A stretch of 33,743 nt of DNA from an uncultured Lachnospiraceae bacterium (GCA_902776305.1 CACYPS010000035.1:1-33743), one strand, 5' to 3'. Shown: positions 25,273 through 33,592, counted from the stretch's first letter. Program-made: numbers and translations. Notes: generated by a model not told the origin, from the sequence alone.

Positions 25273-26490
25273 TTGAGCGAGAGTCTTAATAAAGAGAGTA
25301 CAAATGTATTAATAATCGGAAAGTCCGGCGTCGGAAAAAGCTCCCTTCTGAACTATATGTTCGGGAGGGAGATTCAGCAGGTCGGAGTCGGCGCTCCGGT
25401 CACGAAGATGGAAATCAAAGAGTTCACGTATAAGTACGATGAACATTTTGAGATGCATATTTACGATACCTGGGGACTGGAGCCGAGTGCGCAGAGGGCG
25501 GAGGAGTGGAAGAGCACCATTTTCAAAGAAATCGAGCGTCACGATTCGAAGAAAATCAGCGACTGGTTCAACACGATCATCTTCTGTCTCAATGCGAAGT
25601 CTGCGCGCGTCGAGGATTTCGAGCTTGATATAATGGAGGAGCTGCTGCGTGAGAAGAATCATGTAACCATAGCCCTGACTCACTGCAACTCGAAAAGCGA
25701 CTCTGACGGTATTGTGCTCAGAGATTCCGTGAAAGAGGAACTTGAAAAGCGCGGCATCGATTCGCTTGATGACCGGAATTTTGTGTTCGTGAGTAACGTC
25801 AGGAAAGTGCTGTTGGGCGGGACGGTCGAGCAGTTCGGGAAGGAAGAGATCTTCATTTCCATTATCAGAAATGTATGGGCTTCCTTAAAGAGCAAGGTGC
25901 CGTATCAGGCCAGGAAGCATTTTGAGAGCCTCTTTGCTTTGAAGAAGGAGGAGCTCCTGAAAAAGCCCGACAGATTAAGATGGATGGCTCCGCTTATGCG
26001 AAAGAATCAGATAAAGGCGTTGGAACTGGAGATAAACAGAAATTGCAGTTCCTTCGTCAATGAGCTGGTTGCGGAAATCAATGCGATGTACAACGATGCT
26101 GTCGTGTATTATACGGAGCTCTCCAAGAAGTACGCCATGATCGGATTTCAGATGGATTCGGACGATTACGTGACGTCGGCGGAGATACATTTTGACGCGA
26201 CGCAGACGATCAGGGAGCAGGTCACTGCCGATCTGGAGCTGCTGAAGGAGAGAATGCAGTTTCTGGATGATATTTTGAAAGATAACAGGGTGGAATCCAG
26301 AATTCGGGACACGATAGTGAATATCAGGATTTTTATGAAAGACAGCAAGAAGGTACGGCAGGACCTGAAAAGTGAGCTTGAGAGGTACATGGATGAGGTG
26401 TATCGGTATCTTGATGCTCATCTGAAGAAGATTGAGGAAAATCTGGATTTGCTGGAAATAGATGATTTGTATGTGTTCCAGACGAACTGA
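25273..26490 (+). CDS. Stand-alone GTPase (TRAFAC type) with C-terminal coiled coils
   Basis: A 405-residue protein starting at TTG 25273, with GAGGAA from the duplicated upstream sequence as ribosome binding site. G1 is GKSGVGKS (16-23), G3 is D65-T-W-G, and T-H-C-N-S-K-S-D (136-143) replaces a canonical N-K-x-D G4. Residues about 215-400 are charged and helical, with long heptad-like stretches (for example E-E-N-L-D-L-L-E), as in dynamin-like or GIMAP/septin-like GTPases. It has no membrane segment. It lies 65 bp after the patatin-GTPase gene and is surely its operon partner. The two G domains may pair with each other (inference). Confidence 0.8.
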   Translation: MSESLNKESTNVLIIGKSGVGKSSLLNYMFGREIQQVGVGAPVTKMEIKEFTYKYDEHFEMHIYDTWGLEPSAQRAEEWKSTIFKEIERHDSKKISDWFNTIIFCLNAKSARVEDFELDIMEELLREKNHVTIALTHCNSKSDSDGIVLRDSVKEELEKRGIDSLDDRNFVFVSNVRKVLLGGTVEQFGKEEIFISIIRNVWASLKSKVPYQARKHFESLFALKKEELLKKPDRLRWMAPLMRKNQIKALELEINRNCSSFVNELVAEINAMYNDAVVYYTELSKKYAMIGFQMDSDDYVTSAEIHFDATQTIREQVTADLELLKERMQFLDDILKDNRVESRIRDTIVNIRIFMKDSKKVRQDLKSELERYMDEVYRYLDAHLKKIEENLDLLEIDDLYVFQTN

Positions 26491-26569
26491 TGATGATAAA
26501 ATGGTATCAGAATAATAATCGGTAAGTTAAGACCAATAACTTGAATGCCGCGTGAGAGGATGAATTGTT

Positions 26570-28444
26570 TTGAAAAGATTTCTGTCTTTCCTGTTAACTA
26601 TATTGCTGCTTCTGCAGCTGCCATGTTCTGCCGCCGCAGAAGGATCTGATGCGTCGAAGGACCGCATCGTCCTGACGATTGGGGACGTTTCCACACGTTC
26701 CGGCAACCGCTATAATGAAAATATGGGCATGTGGCAGTATCTGGCGGATAAGGTGGGAGTAGAGATAAAGTATGAGTACATGGAACCGGTGTCGTACAAC
26801 GCCCGGTTGGCCAGCGGTGACCTGCCGGACATTGTTGCCACGCAGAACAACCTCTCCACGATCCTCGAGAACGGTGTTGCTTTGGATGCTGACCCGTATC
26901 TGGAGAAATATGTTCCGAATCTCCTGAAGGGGGACGCCCGGTTGACGTATGACGTGTTCAAACAACTCAGAGGAGATGAGGGCGGATTCTATTTCTTCCC
27001 GGCCAAAATCGGGTACAACGGCATTGGATTTGATAACGAAGCAAGCATCCGCGGTTATATTGTCCGCTGGGATTATTACAAAGAACTGGGATATCCGGCC
27101 ATCAATAATGAGGATGATTATCTGAATGTTCTCAAGCAGATGCATGAGAAACATCCTTTCACGGAGGAAGGTTATCCCACTTACCTGTACGGTACGGACA
27201 ATTTTTCCGGCTATGATACGGCTTTTCGCTCAGAACTCAGCGTTGATTTTTGGGTCGCACACAAGTATCAGAACAATATCTTTACAAATGAGATCTATGA
27301 CGGATACACTGATCCGGCTCATTCTATGTGGTGGTCCGTTATGGAGTGGCAGAACAAACTTTATCGTGCCGGAAAAGAGGACGGTTCCTACGATATGGAT
27401 CTGTTCACCCAATCCGTGGAACAGTTCGAAGCAAAATGCAAGCGCGGTCAATATCTGGGAATTCACTCCGTCAAAAAAATGCTTTACGAAGACAAGATCA
27501 AGAAAGATCCGGATACGCTTGCGGGATATTATATGGTACCGACTGCCGCTACCAATTATTATACTAACGTCTATCAGCTGCTGGGCAACGGTTCCGGCTA
27601 TATGTGGTTCATTTCAAAGAACACCCGGCATAAGGAAGAAGCTCTGAAGCTTTTCAATTATATGAGCGATCCCGATTTTGTGCGGGAACTTACACTCGGA
27701 CGTCGGGGAGAGACCTGGGACTACGATGAGGACGGCGTTCCCAAAATGAATGAGTACGGCCAGGAGCAGCTGTATGCATACAAGTCAGGATCCAAAGACC
27801 CGGAAAATTATTTTGTCAAATGGGGCAGTTTTGATAAAATGCCGAGTAACTGGCCGATCCTTCGTGATAATATGATGCATCCGGATGGGTATCCGGTGGA
27901 CTTTGCCACGATCACCCGTGAATACAAAGAGAAGACCATGTCCAACAACATATCCCGGGATGTATGTGAGCATTACGGAGTGGATCTGCCTACTGACGCT
28001 TTCTACAAAGCAGGCGGGATGGATTTCCGAAATGACTGCGGTGAGGCAATCTCGTCCTGTATGAGCAGCCTCAAACGGGACCAGCTCAACATTCTCTCTG
28101 AAGCAGAATGGATCCTTCAGAATGCTCAGGTGGATCTGATCCTTTCGGAAACGGATGAAGAGTGGGAAGCAATCCGGGATGAGACGATACAAGAACTGGT
28201 CGAACTGGGCGAACCGGAAGTCTTTACGGCGTATCAGAAAATGTGGAACGATGCCGCAGCCGTTATTGTTCCTCTCGTTCAGCAGGCTCAGATCAAGAAC
28301 GGGGTAGATTCCTATACGCCGGAAGAATATGCAGATCGTACGGGAGCGGGAACGGAGGTACAGGATGCAGATCGTACGGGAGCGGGAACGGAGGTACAGG
28401 ATGCAGAACGTGCGGGAGCAGGAACGGAGGTACAGGAGCCATGA
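26570..28444 (+). CDS. Secreted extracellular solute-binding protein (ABC sugar-binding type)
   Basis: Starts at TTG 26570 with GAGAGGA upstream. The 624-residue protein has a signal peptide ending near A-A-A (about residue 23). The cysteine in L-P-C-S does not fit a lipobox, so it is probably released or otherwise held. The rest matches family 1 solute-binding proteins: G-D-L-P-D-I-V-A near residue 83, then W-D-Y-Y-K-E-L-G-Y-P and F-A-T-I-T-R-E-Y. The final 36 residues are three 12-residue repeats (A-D-R-T-G-A-G-T-E-V-Q-D). No permease or ATPase genes are nearby. Instead its stop overlaps (ATGA) the start of a dCache-like sensor phosphatase. This suggests ligand sensing rather than uptake. 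Confidence 0.85.
   Translation: MKRFLSFLLTILLLLQLPCSAAAEGSDASKDRIVLTIGDVSTRSGNRYNENMGMWQYLADKVGVEIKYEYMEPVSYNARLASGDLPDIVATQNNLSTILENGVALDADPYLEKYVPNLLKGDARLTYDVFKQLRGDEGGFYFFPAKIGYNGIGFDNEASIRGYIVRWDYYKELGYPAINNEDDYLNVLKQMHEKHPFTEEGYPTYLYGTDNFSGYDTAFRSELSVDFWVAHKYQNNIFTNEIYDGYTDPAHSMWWSVMEWQNKLYRAGKEDGSYDMDLFTQSVEQFEAKCKRGQYLGIHSVKKMLYEDKIKKDPDTLAGYYMVPTAATNYYTNVYQLLGNGSGYMWFISKNTRHKEEALKLFNYMSDPDFVRELTLGRRGETWDYDEDGVPKMNEYGQEQLYAYKSGSKDPENYFVKWGSFDKMPSNWPILRDNMMHPDGYPVDFATITREYKEKTMSNNISRDVCEHYGVDLPTDAFYKAGGMDFRNDCGEAISSCMSSLKRDQLNILSEAEWILQNAQVDLILSETDEEWEAIRDETIQELVELGEPEVFTAYQKMWNDAAAVIVPLVQQAQIKNGVDSYTPEEYADRTGAGTEVQDADRTGAGTEVQDAERAGAGTEVQEP
28331..28438 (+). repeat. Three 36-bp tandem coding repeats
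   Basis: Units at 28331-28366, 28367-28402 and 28403-28438, in frame, encode the 12-residue tail repeats of the solute-binding protein. The third unit differs slightly and contains GGAGG (28426-28430), which acts as the ribosome binding site for the phosphatase starting at 28441. Confidence 0.92.
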
Positions 28445-30366
28445 AGGAAAAACTGAAATCACTCCGTGTACACATGCTGCTACCGGTGATATCAATGACT
28501 CTGTTCATTGTCATAATGCTGACCACATTTTTTTCCCGCGCTTTTATCAACTTGATACTGACGCAGGAGCAGCAAGTTAACGCCGCGGGGTTTGAGTCAA
28601 TCTCACAATCCCTTGTTTCGCTCGTTAGTACAGCCGTCATTGACGTGCGAAGGATTATGTCCGATGACAGAGTGGCGGAATATGCCGGACTGGAGTATTC
28701 CTCCAAGAAGGAGTTGATTCAAGCGAGAATCGATTGCCGGGATTATATGCGTTCAGAGATCGCGCAGAGCGATAAGATCTACGGTCTTCTTATCATGCGG
28801 AAGGACGGGAGTCTGTTCGGCACACTTCCGGAGGGAAACTTTTTTCTGGACGACCCCTCGGAAAACCCGTTTCCGGAAGCCATGAGAACACAGATATTGA
28901 ATGCATCTCTCGGAGAGACAGTCTGGATCGGACCGGTTTCGGGAGCTTTCCTGTACGGTTTTGAAAATGCGAACACGCCGAAGAGAATCATGATAGCCGC
29001 CTCGAAATCGGTGGATGTGAGGTATGGCGAATGTTATGGGCTGCTACTGATAGATGAGTCGATATTTGAAAAAATATTCACGTCAATACAGAACGGAACA
29101 AGCAACTGGTATTTATTTACACCCAGGCAGACAGAAATCTATCACACGGGTGAGGAGTCATGTATGCATCCGGACAGGCTCATAAACGAGAGCAACACCG
29201 GAAAAATATTTGACGATGATGACGGGAATCCTGTGTGTACATTTTCAATGACATTGACCTCTCCCCCCTGGACAATGCTGCGTAAGGTCGATATGGAAGA
29301 TTATGAGCTGCTGGTCCGGGTAATCCGCAGGGTGATCTTCATAATAGCCGGAGTGATTCAACTCATTGCCCTGGCAATCTACCATTTCTGGCTGAAAAAG
29401 TTTATGTTTCAGTTCAATACGCTGCTTCACGGAATCATCCGAATGGGCGAAGGTGATCTGCAGCCCGCCGAACCCGCTTCCTTCACGATCGGGGAATTCG
29501 AGACAATGCAGAAGGAAATCGACCGTACCACCGTTGCCCTGAGTGATCAGATGGATACGATTCGCCGGATGGAACGGGAAAAGATGGAACAGGAGAATTT
29601 GATCAGAGAGCAGAAACATTTGCAGGAGGAGTTAAGTACAGCCAGACAGATTCAGACGAGCGTGCTTCCGCACATTTTCCCGCCGTTCCCGGAACGGAAA
29701 GAGATTGAACTGTTCGCGTCCATGGATCCGGCAAAGGATGTAGGCGGGGATTTTTACGATTTCTACTTTATCGACGAAGATCATCTGTGTCTGGTCATAG
29801 CAGACGTGAGCGGCAAGGGGATACCCGGCGCTCTGTTCATGATGTTCTCCAAAAGAATTATTATGGATTATGCGAAAATTGAACACAGTGTGAGCGAGAT
29901 CCTGATTAAAGCAAATGAAGTGCTCTGCGACAACAACACGGCGGATATGTTCGTGACCGTCTGGCTCGGAATTCTGGAAATCTCTACCGGTAAACTGACG
30001 ACCGCAAATGCGGGACACGAGTATCCGGCGATTCGAAAGGCTGACGGAAAATTTGTCCTTCATAAGGATAAGCACGGTTTTGTCATCGGCGGAATTCCAA
30101 ACGTCCGTTATAAGGAGTTTACATTGCAGATGGAGCCGGGGGACAAGATATTTGTCTATACCGACGGCGTTCCGGAGGCGACCGCGGCAAGCGGAGAGAT
30201 GTTCGGCCTGGAGCGCATGACGGACGCGCTGAATACTTGCGCGGACGGCAGTCCCGATGAGATTCTCCGGACGGTGAAGAGTGCGGTGGATGAGTTTGTC
30301 GGGGACGCGGAGCCGTTTGATGATATGACGATGATGTGTCTGGAATATAAGGGGGTTATGGGATAG
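28441..30366 (+). CDS. dCache-like sensor / HAMP-like / SpoIIE PP2C serine phosphatase
   Basis: The ATG at 28441 follows GGAGG and overlaps the upstream stop; longer readings in this frame cover the repeat region and are unlikely. The 641-residue protein has a helix at about 11-33, an extracellular dCache-like region (about 40-285), a second helix (about 295-315), a HAMP-like segment, a coiled coil (about 355-400) and a SpoIIE domain. The catalytic motifs are VGGDFYDF (434-441), DVSGKG (455-460), YTDGVPE (573-579) and FDDMT (626-630). It would dephosphorylate an anti-sigma antagonist or similar protein at the membrane. Its catalytic domain is closely similar to that of 3503-5410 (shared A-D-M-F, T-V-W-L-G-I-L-E and T-A-N-A-G-H-E-Y-P), so the two are paralogues with swapped sensors. 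Confidence 0.92.
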   Translation: MKEKLKSLRVHMLLPVISMTLFIVIMLTTFFSRAFINLILTQEQQVNAAGFESISQSLVSLVSTAVIDVRRIMSDDRVAEYAGLEYSSKKELIQARIDCRDYMRSEIAQSDKIYGLLIMRKDGSLFGTLPEGNFFLDDPSENPFPEAMRTQILNASLGETVWIGPVSGAFLYGFENANTPKRIMIAASKSVDVRYGECYGLLLIDESIFEKIFTSIQNGTSNWYLFTPRQTEIYHTGEESCMHPDRLINESNTGKIFDDDDGNPVCTFSMTLTSPPWTMLRKVDMEDYELLVRVIRRVIFIIAGVIQLIALAIYHFWLKKFMFQFNTLLHGIIRMGEGDLQPAEPASFTIGEFETMQKEIDRTTVALSDQMDTIRRMEREKMEQENLIREQKHLQEELSTARQIQTSVLPHIFPPFPERKEIELFASMDPAKDVGGDFYDFYFIDEDHLCLVIADVSGKGIPGALFMMFSKRIIMDYAKIEHSVSEILIKANEVLCDNNTADMFVTVWLGILEISTGKLTTANAGHEYPAIRKADGKFVLHKDKHGFVIGGIPNVRYKEFTLQMEPGDKIFVYTDGVPEATAASGEMFGLERMTDALNTCADGSPDEILRTVKSAVDEFVGDAEPFDDMTMMCLEYKGVMG

Positions 30367-30528
30367 GCGTTGAAGATGCTGCTTCTTTATGGGATGCTGT
30401 GGCTTTTTATGGGATGCATCGGCTTCTTAAGAGAGGCGGCGGTGTGATAAGGAGGGGCATCGTTTTATTACGTATGAGGGTGAGGATTATCCGTTTTGAG
30501 GAGGGGGGTCGCCTGACCCCGGAGGAGC
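30367..30528 (+). other. Non-coding stretch before the 73-bp array
   Basis: No gene was found. T-T-A-T-G-G-G-A-T-G-C occurs twice near the start (about 30388 and 30407), a short direct repeat. GGGGTC (30505-30510) and GACCCC (30515-30520) form a tight hairpin that could end transcription of the phosphatase gene, though no T-run follows. Confidence 0.4.
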
Positions 30529-30867
30529 AAATTACGGAGTAGGAAGAAAATCTCGATTATTTCCGTAAATTGGTTCAGCCGGCATTCAAGTAAGGACAGA
30601 AATTACCGAAGTAAAAGCAAGAATGCCGATTACTTCGGTAAATTGGCTCGGCCGGCATTCAAGTAAGGACAGAAATTACCGAAGTAAAAGCAAGAATGCC
30701 GATTACTTCGGTAAATTGGCTCAGCCGGCATTCAAGTAAGGACAGAAATTACCGAAGTAAAAGCAAGAATGCCGATTACTTCGGTAAATTGGCTCAGCCG
30801 GCATTCAAGCAAGGACAGAAATTACCGAAGTAAAAGCAAAAATGCCGATTACTTCGGTAAATTGGAC
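30529..30867 (+). repeat. 73-bp tandem array with interleaved inverted repeats
   Basis: Units start at 30600, 30673, 30746 and 30819 (period exactly 73), preceded by a diverged 71-bp unit at 30529. The last unit is cut after about 49 bp. In the first full unit, arm A1 TTACCGAAGTA (30603-30613) pairs with A2 TACTTCGGTAA (30631-30641), and B1 GAATGCCG (30621-30628) pairs with B2 CGGCATTC (30653-30660). The order A1-B1-A2-B2 is that of an H-type pseudoknot. In the diverged unit, TTACGGA and TCCGTAA keep stem A by a paired change. The period is not a multiple of three, so the array is not coding. It differs from CRISPR because no variable spacers are present. Confidence 0.9.
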
Positions 30868-30929
30868 TACTCATCCCGGAGAAGCTAAAAGGATCTTACG
30901 GAAACGGAAAACCCAGTTGGAGAAAATAT

Positions 30930-31271
30930 ATGAATATACAGATATTTGGCACGAAAAAATCCAAAGACTCGCAGAAAGCTGAGCGCTTTTTCAAGGAGCG
31001 GGGCATCAAGTTCCAGTATGTGGACATGAAGATGAAGGGACTTTCAAAAGGCGAGTTCGAGAGTGTCCTCAAGGCCGTCGGAGGTCTTGAGGCTATGATC
31101 GACCGGAATTGTAAGGACAAGGATCTGCTGGCGCTGGTTACCTACATAGCTGAGGAAGACCGGGCGGAGAAGGTGTTGGAAAATCAGTCGGTCCTGCTGC
31201 TCCCGATTGTTAGGAACGGGAAGCAGGCGACGGTGGGTTATCAGCCGGAGGTGTGGAAGAAGTGGGAATGA
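30930..31271 (+). CDS. ArsC/Spx-family thioredoxin-fold protein lacking the catalytic cysteine
   Basis: A 113-residue protein of normal family length, with TTGGAG before the ATG. It reads M-N-I-Q-I-F-G-T-K-K-S-K-D-S-Q-K-A-E-R-F-F-K-E-R-G, the ArsC/Spx/YffB fold. In relatives the residue after G-T-K-K is the active cysteine; here it is serine (S11). The only cysteine is in R-N-C-K-D, far from the active loop. L-L-L-P-I-V-R-N-G-K near the end is the cis-proline region. It is therefore unlikely to be an arsenate reductase. A regulatory, Spx-like or degenerate role is possible. The 3' end is duplicated just downstream. Confidence 0.8.
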   Translation: MNIQIFGTKKSKDSQKAERFFKERGIKFQYVDMKMKGLSKGEFESVLKAVGGLEAMIDRNCKDKDLLALVTYIAEEDRAEKVLENQSVLLLPIVRNGKQATVGYQPEVWKKWE

Positions 31272-31331
31272 GGAAGTGAAACGGTGGGTTATCAGCCGGA
31301 GATGTGGAAGAAGTGGGAATGAGGAAATGAA
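31230..31331 (+). repeat. Tandem duplication of the ArsC-like gene's 3' end
   Basis: The 51 bp at 31230-31280, covering the last 14 codons and the stop, are repeated at 31281-31331 with only two differences. The copy is in a non-coding position. This is the second case in the window of a gene's end, including its stop codon, being copied in tandem. Confidence 0.92.
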
Positions 31332-31363
31332 GCGGTTGCTCTGTAAAAAAAATACGGGGCAAC

Positions 31364-31392
31364 TTGAATTATTTTACGGGATTGGTTATACT
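31364..31392 (+). promoter_or_regulatory. Promoter of the AAA-ATPase/TOPRIM pair
   Basis: TTGAAT (31364-31369) and TATACT (31387-31392) are separated by exactly 17 bp, a good sigma-A promoter. The expected start site near 31399 gives a leader of about 22 nt before the ATG at 31421. The pair is thus transcribed independently of the ArsC-like gene. Confidence 0.65.
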
Positions 31393-31420
31393 AAAGAAAA
31401 AGTCATGGAGTGTGATTATT

Positions 31421-32527
31421 ATGCTAAAGCGGTTCAGTGTAGAAAACTTCAAAGGTTTTAAGGACAAGATCACTTTTGATATTGGATCACCCAGCAATTA
31501 TGGATTCCATTCGGAGATTATCGAAGGAGGTTGTATAACCAAGGGTATAATTTATGGCATCAACGGAAGTGGGAAGTCAAACCTGGGTCTTGCAATCTTT
31601 GATGTTATTTTACATTTGACAGAAAAACAGAAACTTCTTCAGAGCTATGATTTTTATCTTAACATGAGTGGCCGAAAGTCATTTGCGGAATTTGAGTATA
31701 CCTTTATTTTTGACGGTCATGAGTTGGTTTACAGATATTCTAAGACCAATGTTGATGCTTTCAGGGAAGAAAGTCTTTCTATTGATGGTGAAGAGGTCAT
31801 ATATTACGATTTCCAGGCTAAAGACGGGTTTACTTCGCTGGAAGGTTCTGACACCCTAAATGTATCAATTAAGAACGAAAGCCCAATATCACGCGTAAAA
31901 TATGTGAATAGCAACTCAATTCTTGTAGATAATGTACAGAATCAAGTATTCAAAAAGTTCATTGATTTTGTAGACCGAATGCTTTTGTTCTATTCCCTGG
32001 ACAGCAGGGGCTATGAGGGTTTCATGAATGGGAGCGAAGGTATTGCCGAAGGAATTGTCAATGCCGGTAAGGTGCAGGATTTCCAGGAGTTCCTGAAGGA
32101 AAATGATATAGATTATAGCCTGTACGAATGTGAAGTGGATGGACGCAAGGCAATCTATTGTCACTTTGATAATAAGGATGCTGACTTCTTTAAGATTGCA
32201 TCTACGGGAACGAGATCACTGGCGCTATTTTACTATTGGTATATTCGGATGAAGAAGGCGTCATTCGTCTTCATAGATGAATTTGACGCTTTTTATCATT
32301 TTGAATTGTCTGAGGCAGTTCAGAAAAGAGTGAATGAAATATCTGGTGTGCAGGTATTTACAACAACGCATAATACAGATCTTATGAATAATGACCTTCT
32401 TAGACCGGATTGCTATTTTCTATTGAAGGGTAACAAGATCAAAGCGCTTTCTGAGCGGACAGCGAAGGAATTGCGTCAGGCACATAATCTTCAAAAAATG
32501 TATAAGGCAGGTGCATTTAATGGCTGA
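31421..32527 (+). CDS. ABC/OLD-type AAA ATPase of a TOPRIM-linked pair
   Basis: I chose ATG 31421 (M-L-K-R-F-S-V-E-N-F-K-G-F-K-D), the usual beginning of the AAA_15/AAA_21 family; the frame opens earlier at TTG 31364, which is inside the promoter. The 368-residue protein has Walker A GINGSGKS (46-53), a signature-like S-T-G-T-R-S-L, Walker B F-V-F-I-D-E-F-D and the H-loop region T-T-H-N-T-D-L. Such SMC-like ATPases dimerise in the cytoplasm. It overlaps by 8 nt a gene for a TOPRIM-like protein. Known ATPase/TOPRIM pairs such as PARIS, AbiL and RloAB act against phage, so a defence role is likely, but I cannot say which type this is. Confidence 0.85.
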   Translation: MLKRFSVENFKGFKDKITFDIGSPSNYGFHSEIIEGGCITKGIIYGINGSGKSNLGLAIFDVILHLTEKQKLLQSYDFYLNMSGRKSFAEFEYTFIFDGHELVYRYSKTNVDAFREESLSIDGEEVIYYDFQAKDGFTSLEGSDTLNVSIKNESPISRVKYVNSNSILVDNVQNQVFKKFIDFVDRMLLFYSLDSRGYEGFMNGSEGIAEGIVNAGKVQDFQEFLKENDIDYSLYECEVDGRKAIYCHFDNKDADFFKIASTGTRSLALFYYWYIRMKKASFVFIDEFDAFYHFELSEAVQKRVNEISGVQVFTTTHNTDLMNNDLLRPDCYFLLKGNKIKALSERTAKELRQAHNLQKMYKAGAFNG

Positions 32528-33311
32528 TAAAGACTATAAGGCGTTTATAGTCGAGGGAGAGGCCAGAGAACCGCAGATTATTGATAATATCTCGAAGGTA
32601 TTCTTTGCTCATAATAATTTTAAGATTATAACTCTTCCGGCTGGTGAGAATATCTATATGCTCTGGAAAAAACTGAAAGAGGATGACTTCGAGACTGATA
32701 TCATAGAAGTTCTTAGAGAGAGTCATGATTATATCGCGGAACAGCTGACCGGTCTGTCAAGAGATGATTTCTCGGAAATATATCTTTTCTTTGACTATGA
32801 CACGCATCAGACTAATATGGGCAAAGAGGATGATGAAGATGCTGTTGCTAAGATGCTGAAAAGTTTTGATAACGAGACTGAAAGCGGCAAGTTATATATC
32901 AGTTATCCTATGGTGGAAGCTCTAAGAGATTATAAACCCGGGATATGTGGAGAAAAGGAAGAATGCTATGTTGCAGTTGGGGATATGATTCATTATAAGA
33001 ATATGTCCTCGGACCGATCGGCTAATCCTCAATTCAAGAGTTATCACTATGAGATTTGGAAAGATATCATAAATGTTTTTGCGATGAAAGTATCATGTCT
33101 TTTTGGCATGGTTGATACGATGGAATATGGAAAATACTCTGAAATTGTAAATCCATACGAGATTTATGTGTTAGAAGAAATGGAATCAGAAAAAGACCGG
33201 GTTTTTGTGCTGAGTGCATTTCCAGAGTTCCTTGTAGACTATTATGGTGTGAAGCTGTGGAAAACATGTGCGAAGCAAAAAAGGAATCTACGGGAAATCC
33301 AAGGCTGTTAA
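32520..33311 (+). CDS. TOPRIM-like (RloB/AbiLii/DUF4435-like) effector
   Basis: Start chosen at ATG 32520 with GGCAGG eight bases upstream; a GTG at 32511 is also in frame. The 263-residue product begins with F-I-V-E-G-E-A-R-E-P-Q-I-I, matching the TOPRIM acidic strand (E12, E14), followed by Y-L-F-F-D-Y-D-T-H (D92, D94) and S-Y-P-M-V-E-A-L. This arrangement fits TOPRIM nuclease-like proteins encoded beside OLD/AAA ATPases. The gene overlaps its ATPase partner, pointing to tight stoichiometry. In known systems the ATPase senses phage and the TOPRIM protein cuts RNA, tRNA or DNA; here that is inference. Confidence 0.75.
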   Translation: MADKDYKAFIVEGEAREPQIIDNISKVFFAHNNFKIITLPAGENIYMLWKKLKEDDFETDIIEVLRESHDYIAEQLTGLSRDDFSEIYLFFDYDTHQTNMGKEDDEDAVAKMLKSFDNETESGKLYISYPMVEALRDYKPGICGEKEECYVAVGDMIHYKNMSSDRSANPQFKSYHYEIWKDIINVFAMKVSCLFGMVDTMEYGKYSEIVNPYEIYVLEEMESEKDRVFVLSAFPEFLVDYYGVKLWKTCAKQKRNLREIQGC

Positions 33312-33592
33312 TGTTGAAAAATAGCCGGCGCATTCTCGTGTTTTCAAACATGAGTCAGCCGACTGGTTCCTCAGCCTGCTTTTTCATCCTTTGTTCTCAA
33401 GGGATTTTCCATATGTCTGTCCAATGGGCACAATCTCCTCTTTCTTTTTCATATTCTGCTGGTCTGCGGGGAAGGTCATATACTGGTACGGCCGATATTG
33501 ATTCGTGTGCTTAGTCCTGATTAGTGATTGGTGTGGACCTGGTTTCCGGGATCCTGTATAACAGCAGGAAAGAACATTTGTTCTGATTTTTA
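33312..33592 (+). other. Intergenic region before the IS element
   Basis: No convincing gene was found; the open frames here have no ribosome binding sites and no recognisable text. CTCGTGTTT (33335-33343) pairs with AAACATGAG (33346-33354) and may end the ATPase/TOPRIM transcript. TCCTG/CAGGA (near 33551-33569) forms a small hairpin that could belong to the left end of the IS200/IS605 element, whose exact end I cannot place. Confidence 0.35.

Noticed and set aside
22721-26490. CBASS system based on the patatin effector
   Set aside because: No CD-NTase, HORMA, TRIP13 or E1/E2-like gene is present; the partner is a GTPase.
30529-30867. CRISPR array
   Set aside because: The whole 73-bp unit repeats with no unique spacers, and no cas genes are nearby.
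33257-33514. Short plus-strand gene after the TOPRIM gene
   Set aside because: Its start lies within the TOPRIM gene in another frame, it has no ribosome binding site, and the translation resembles no family.
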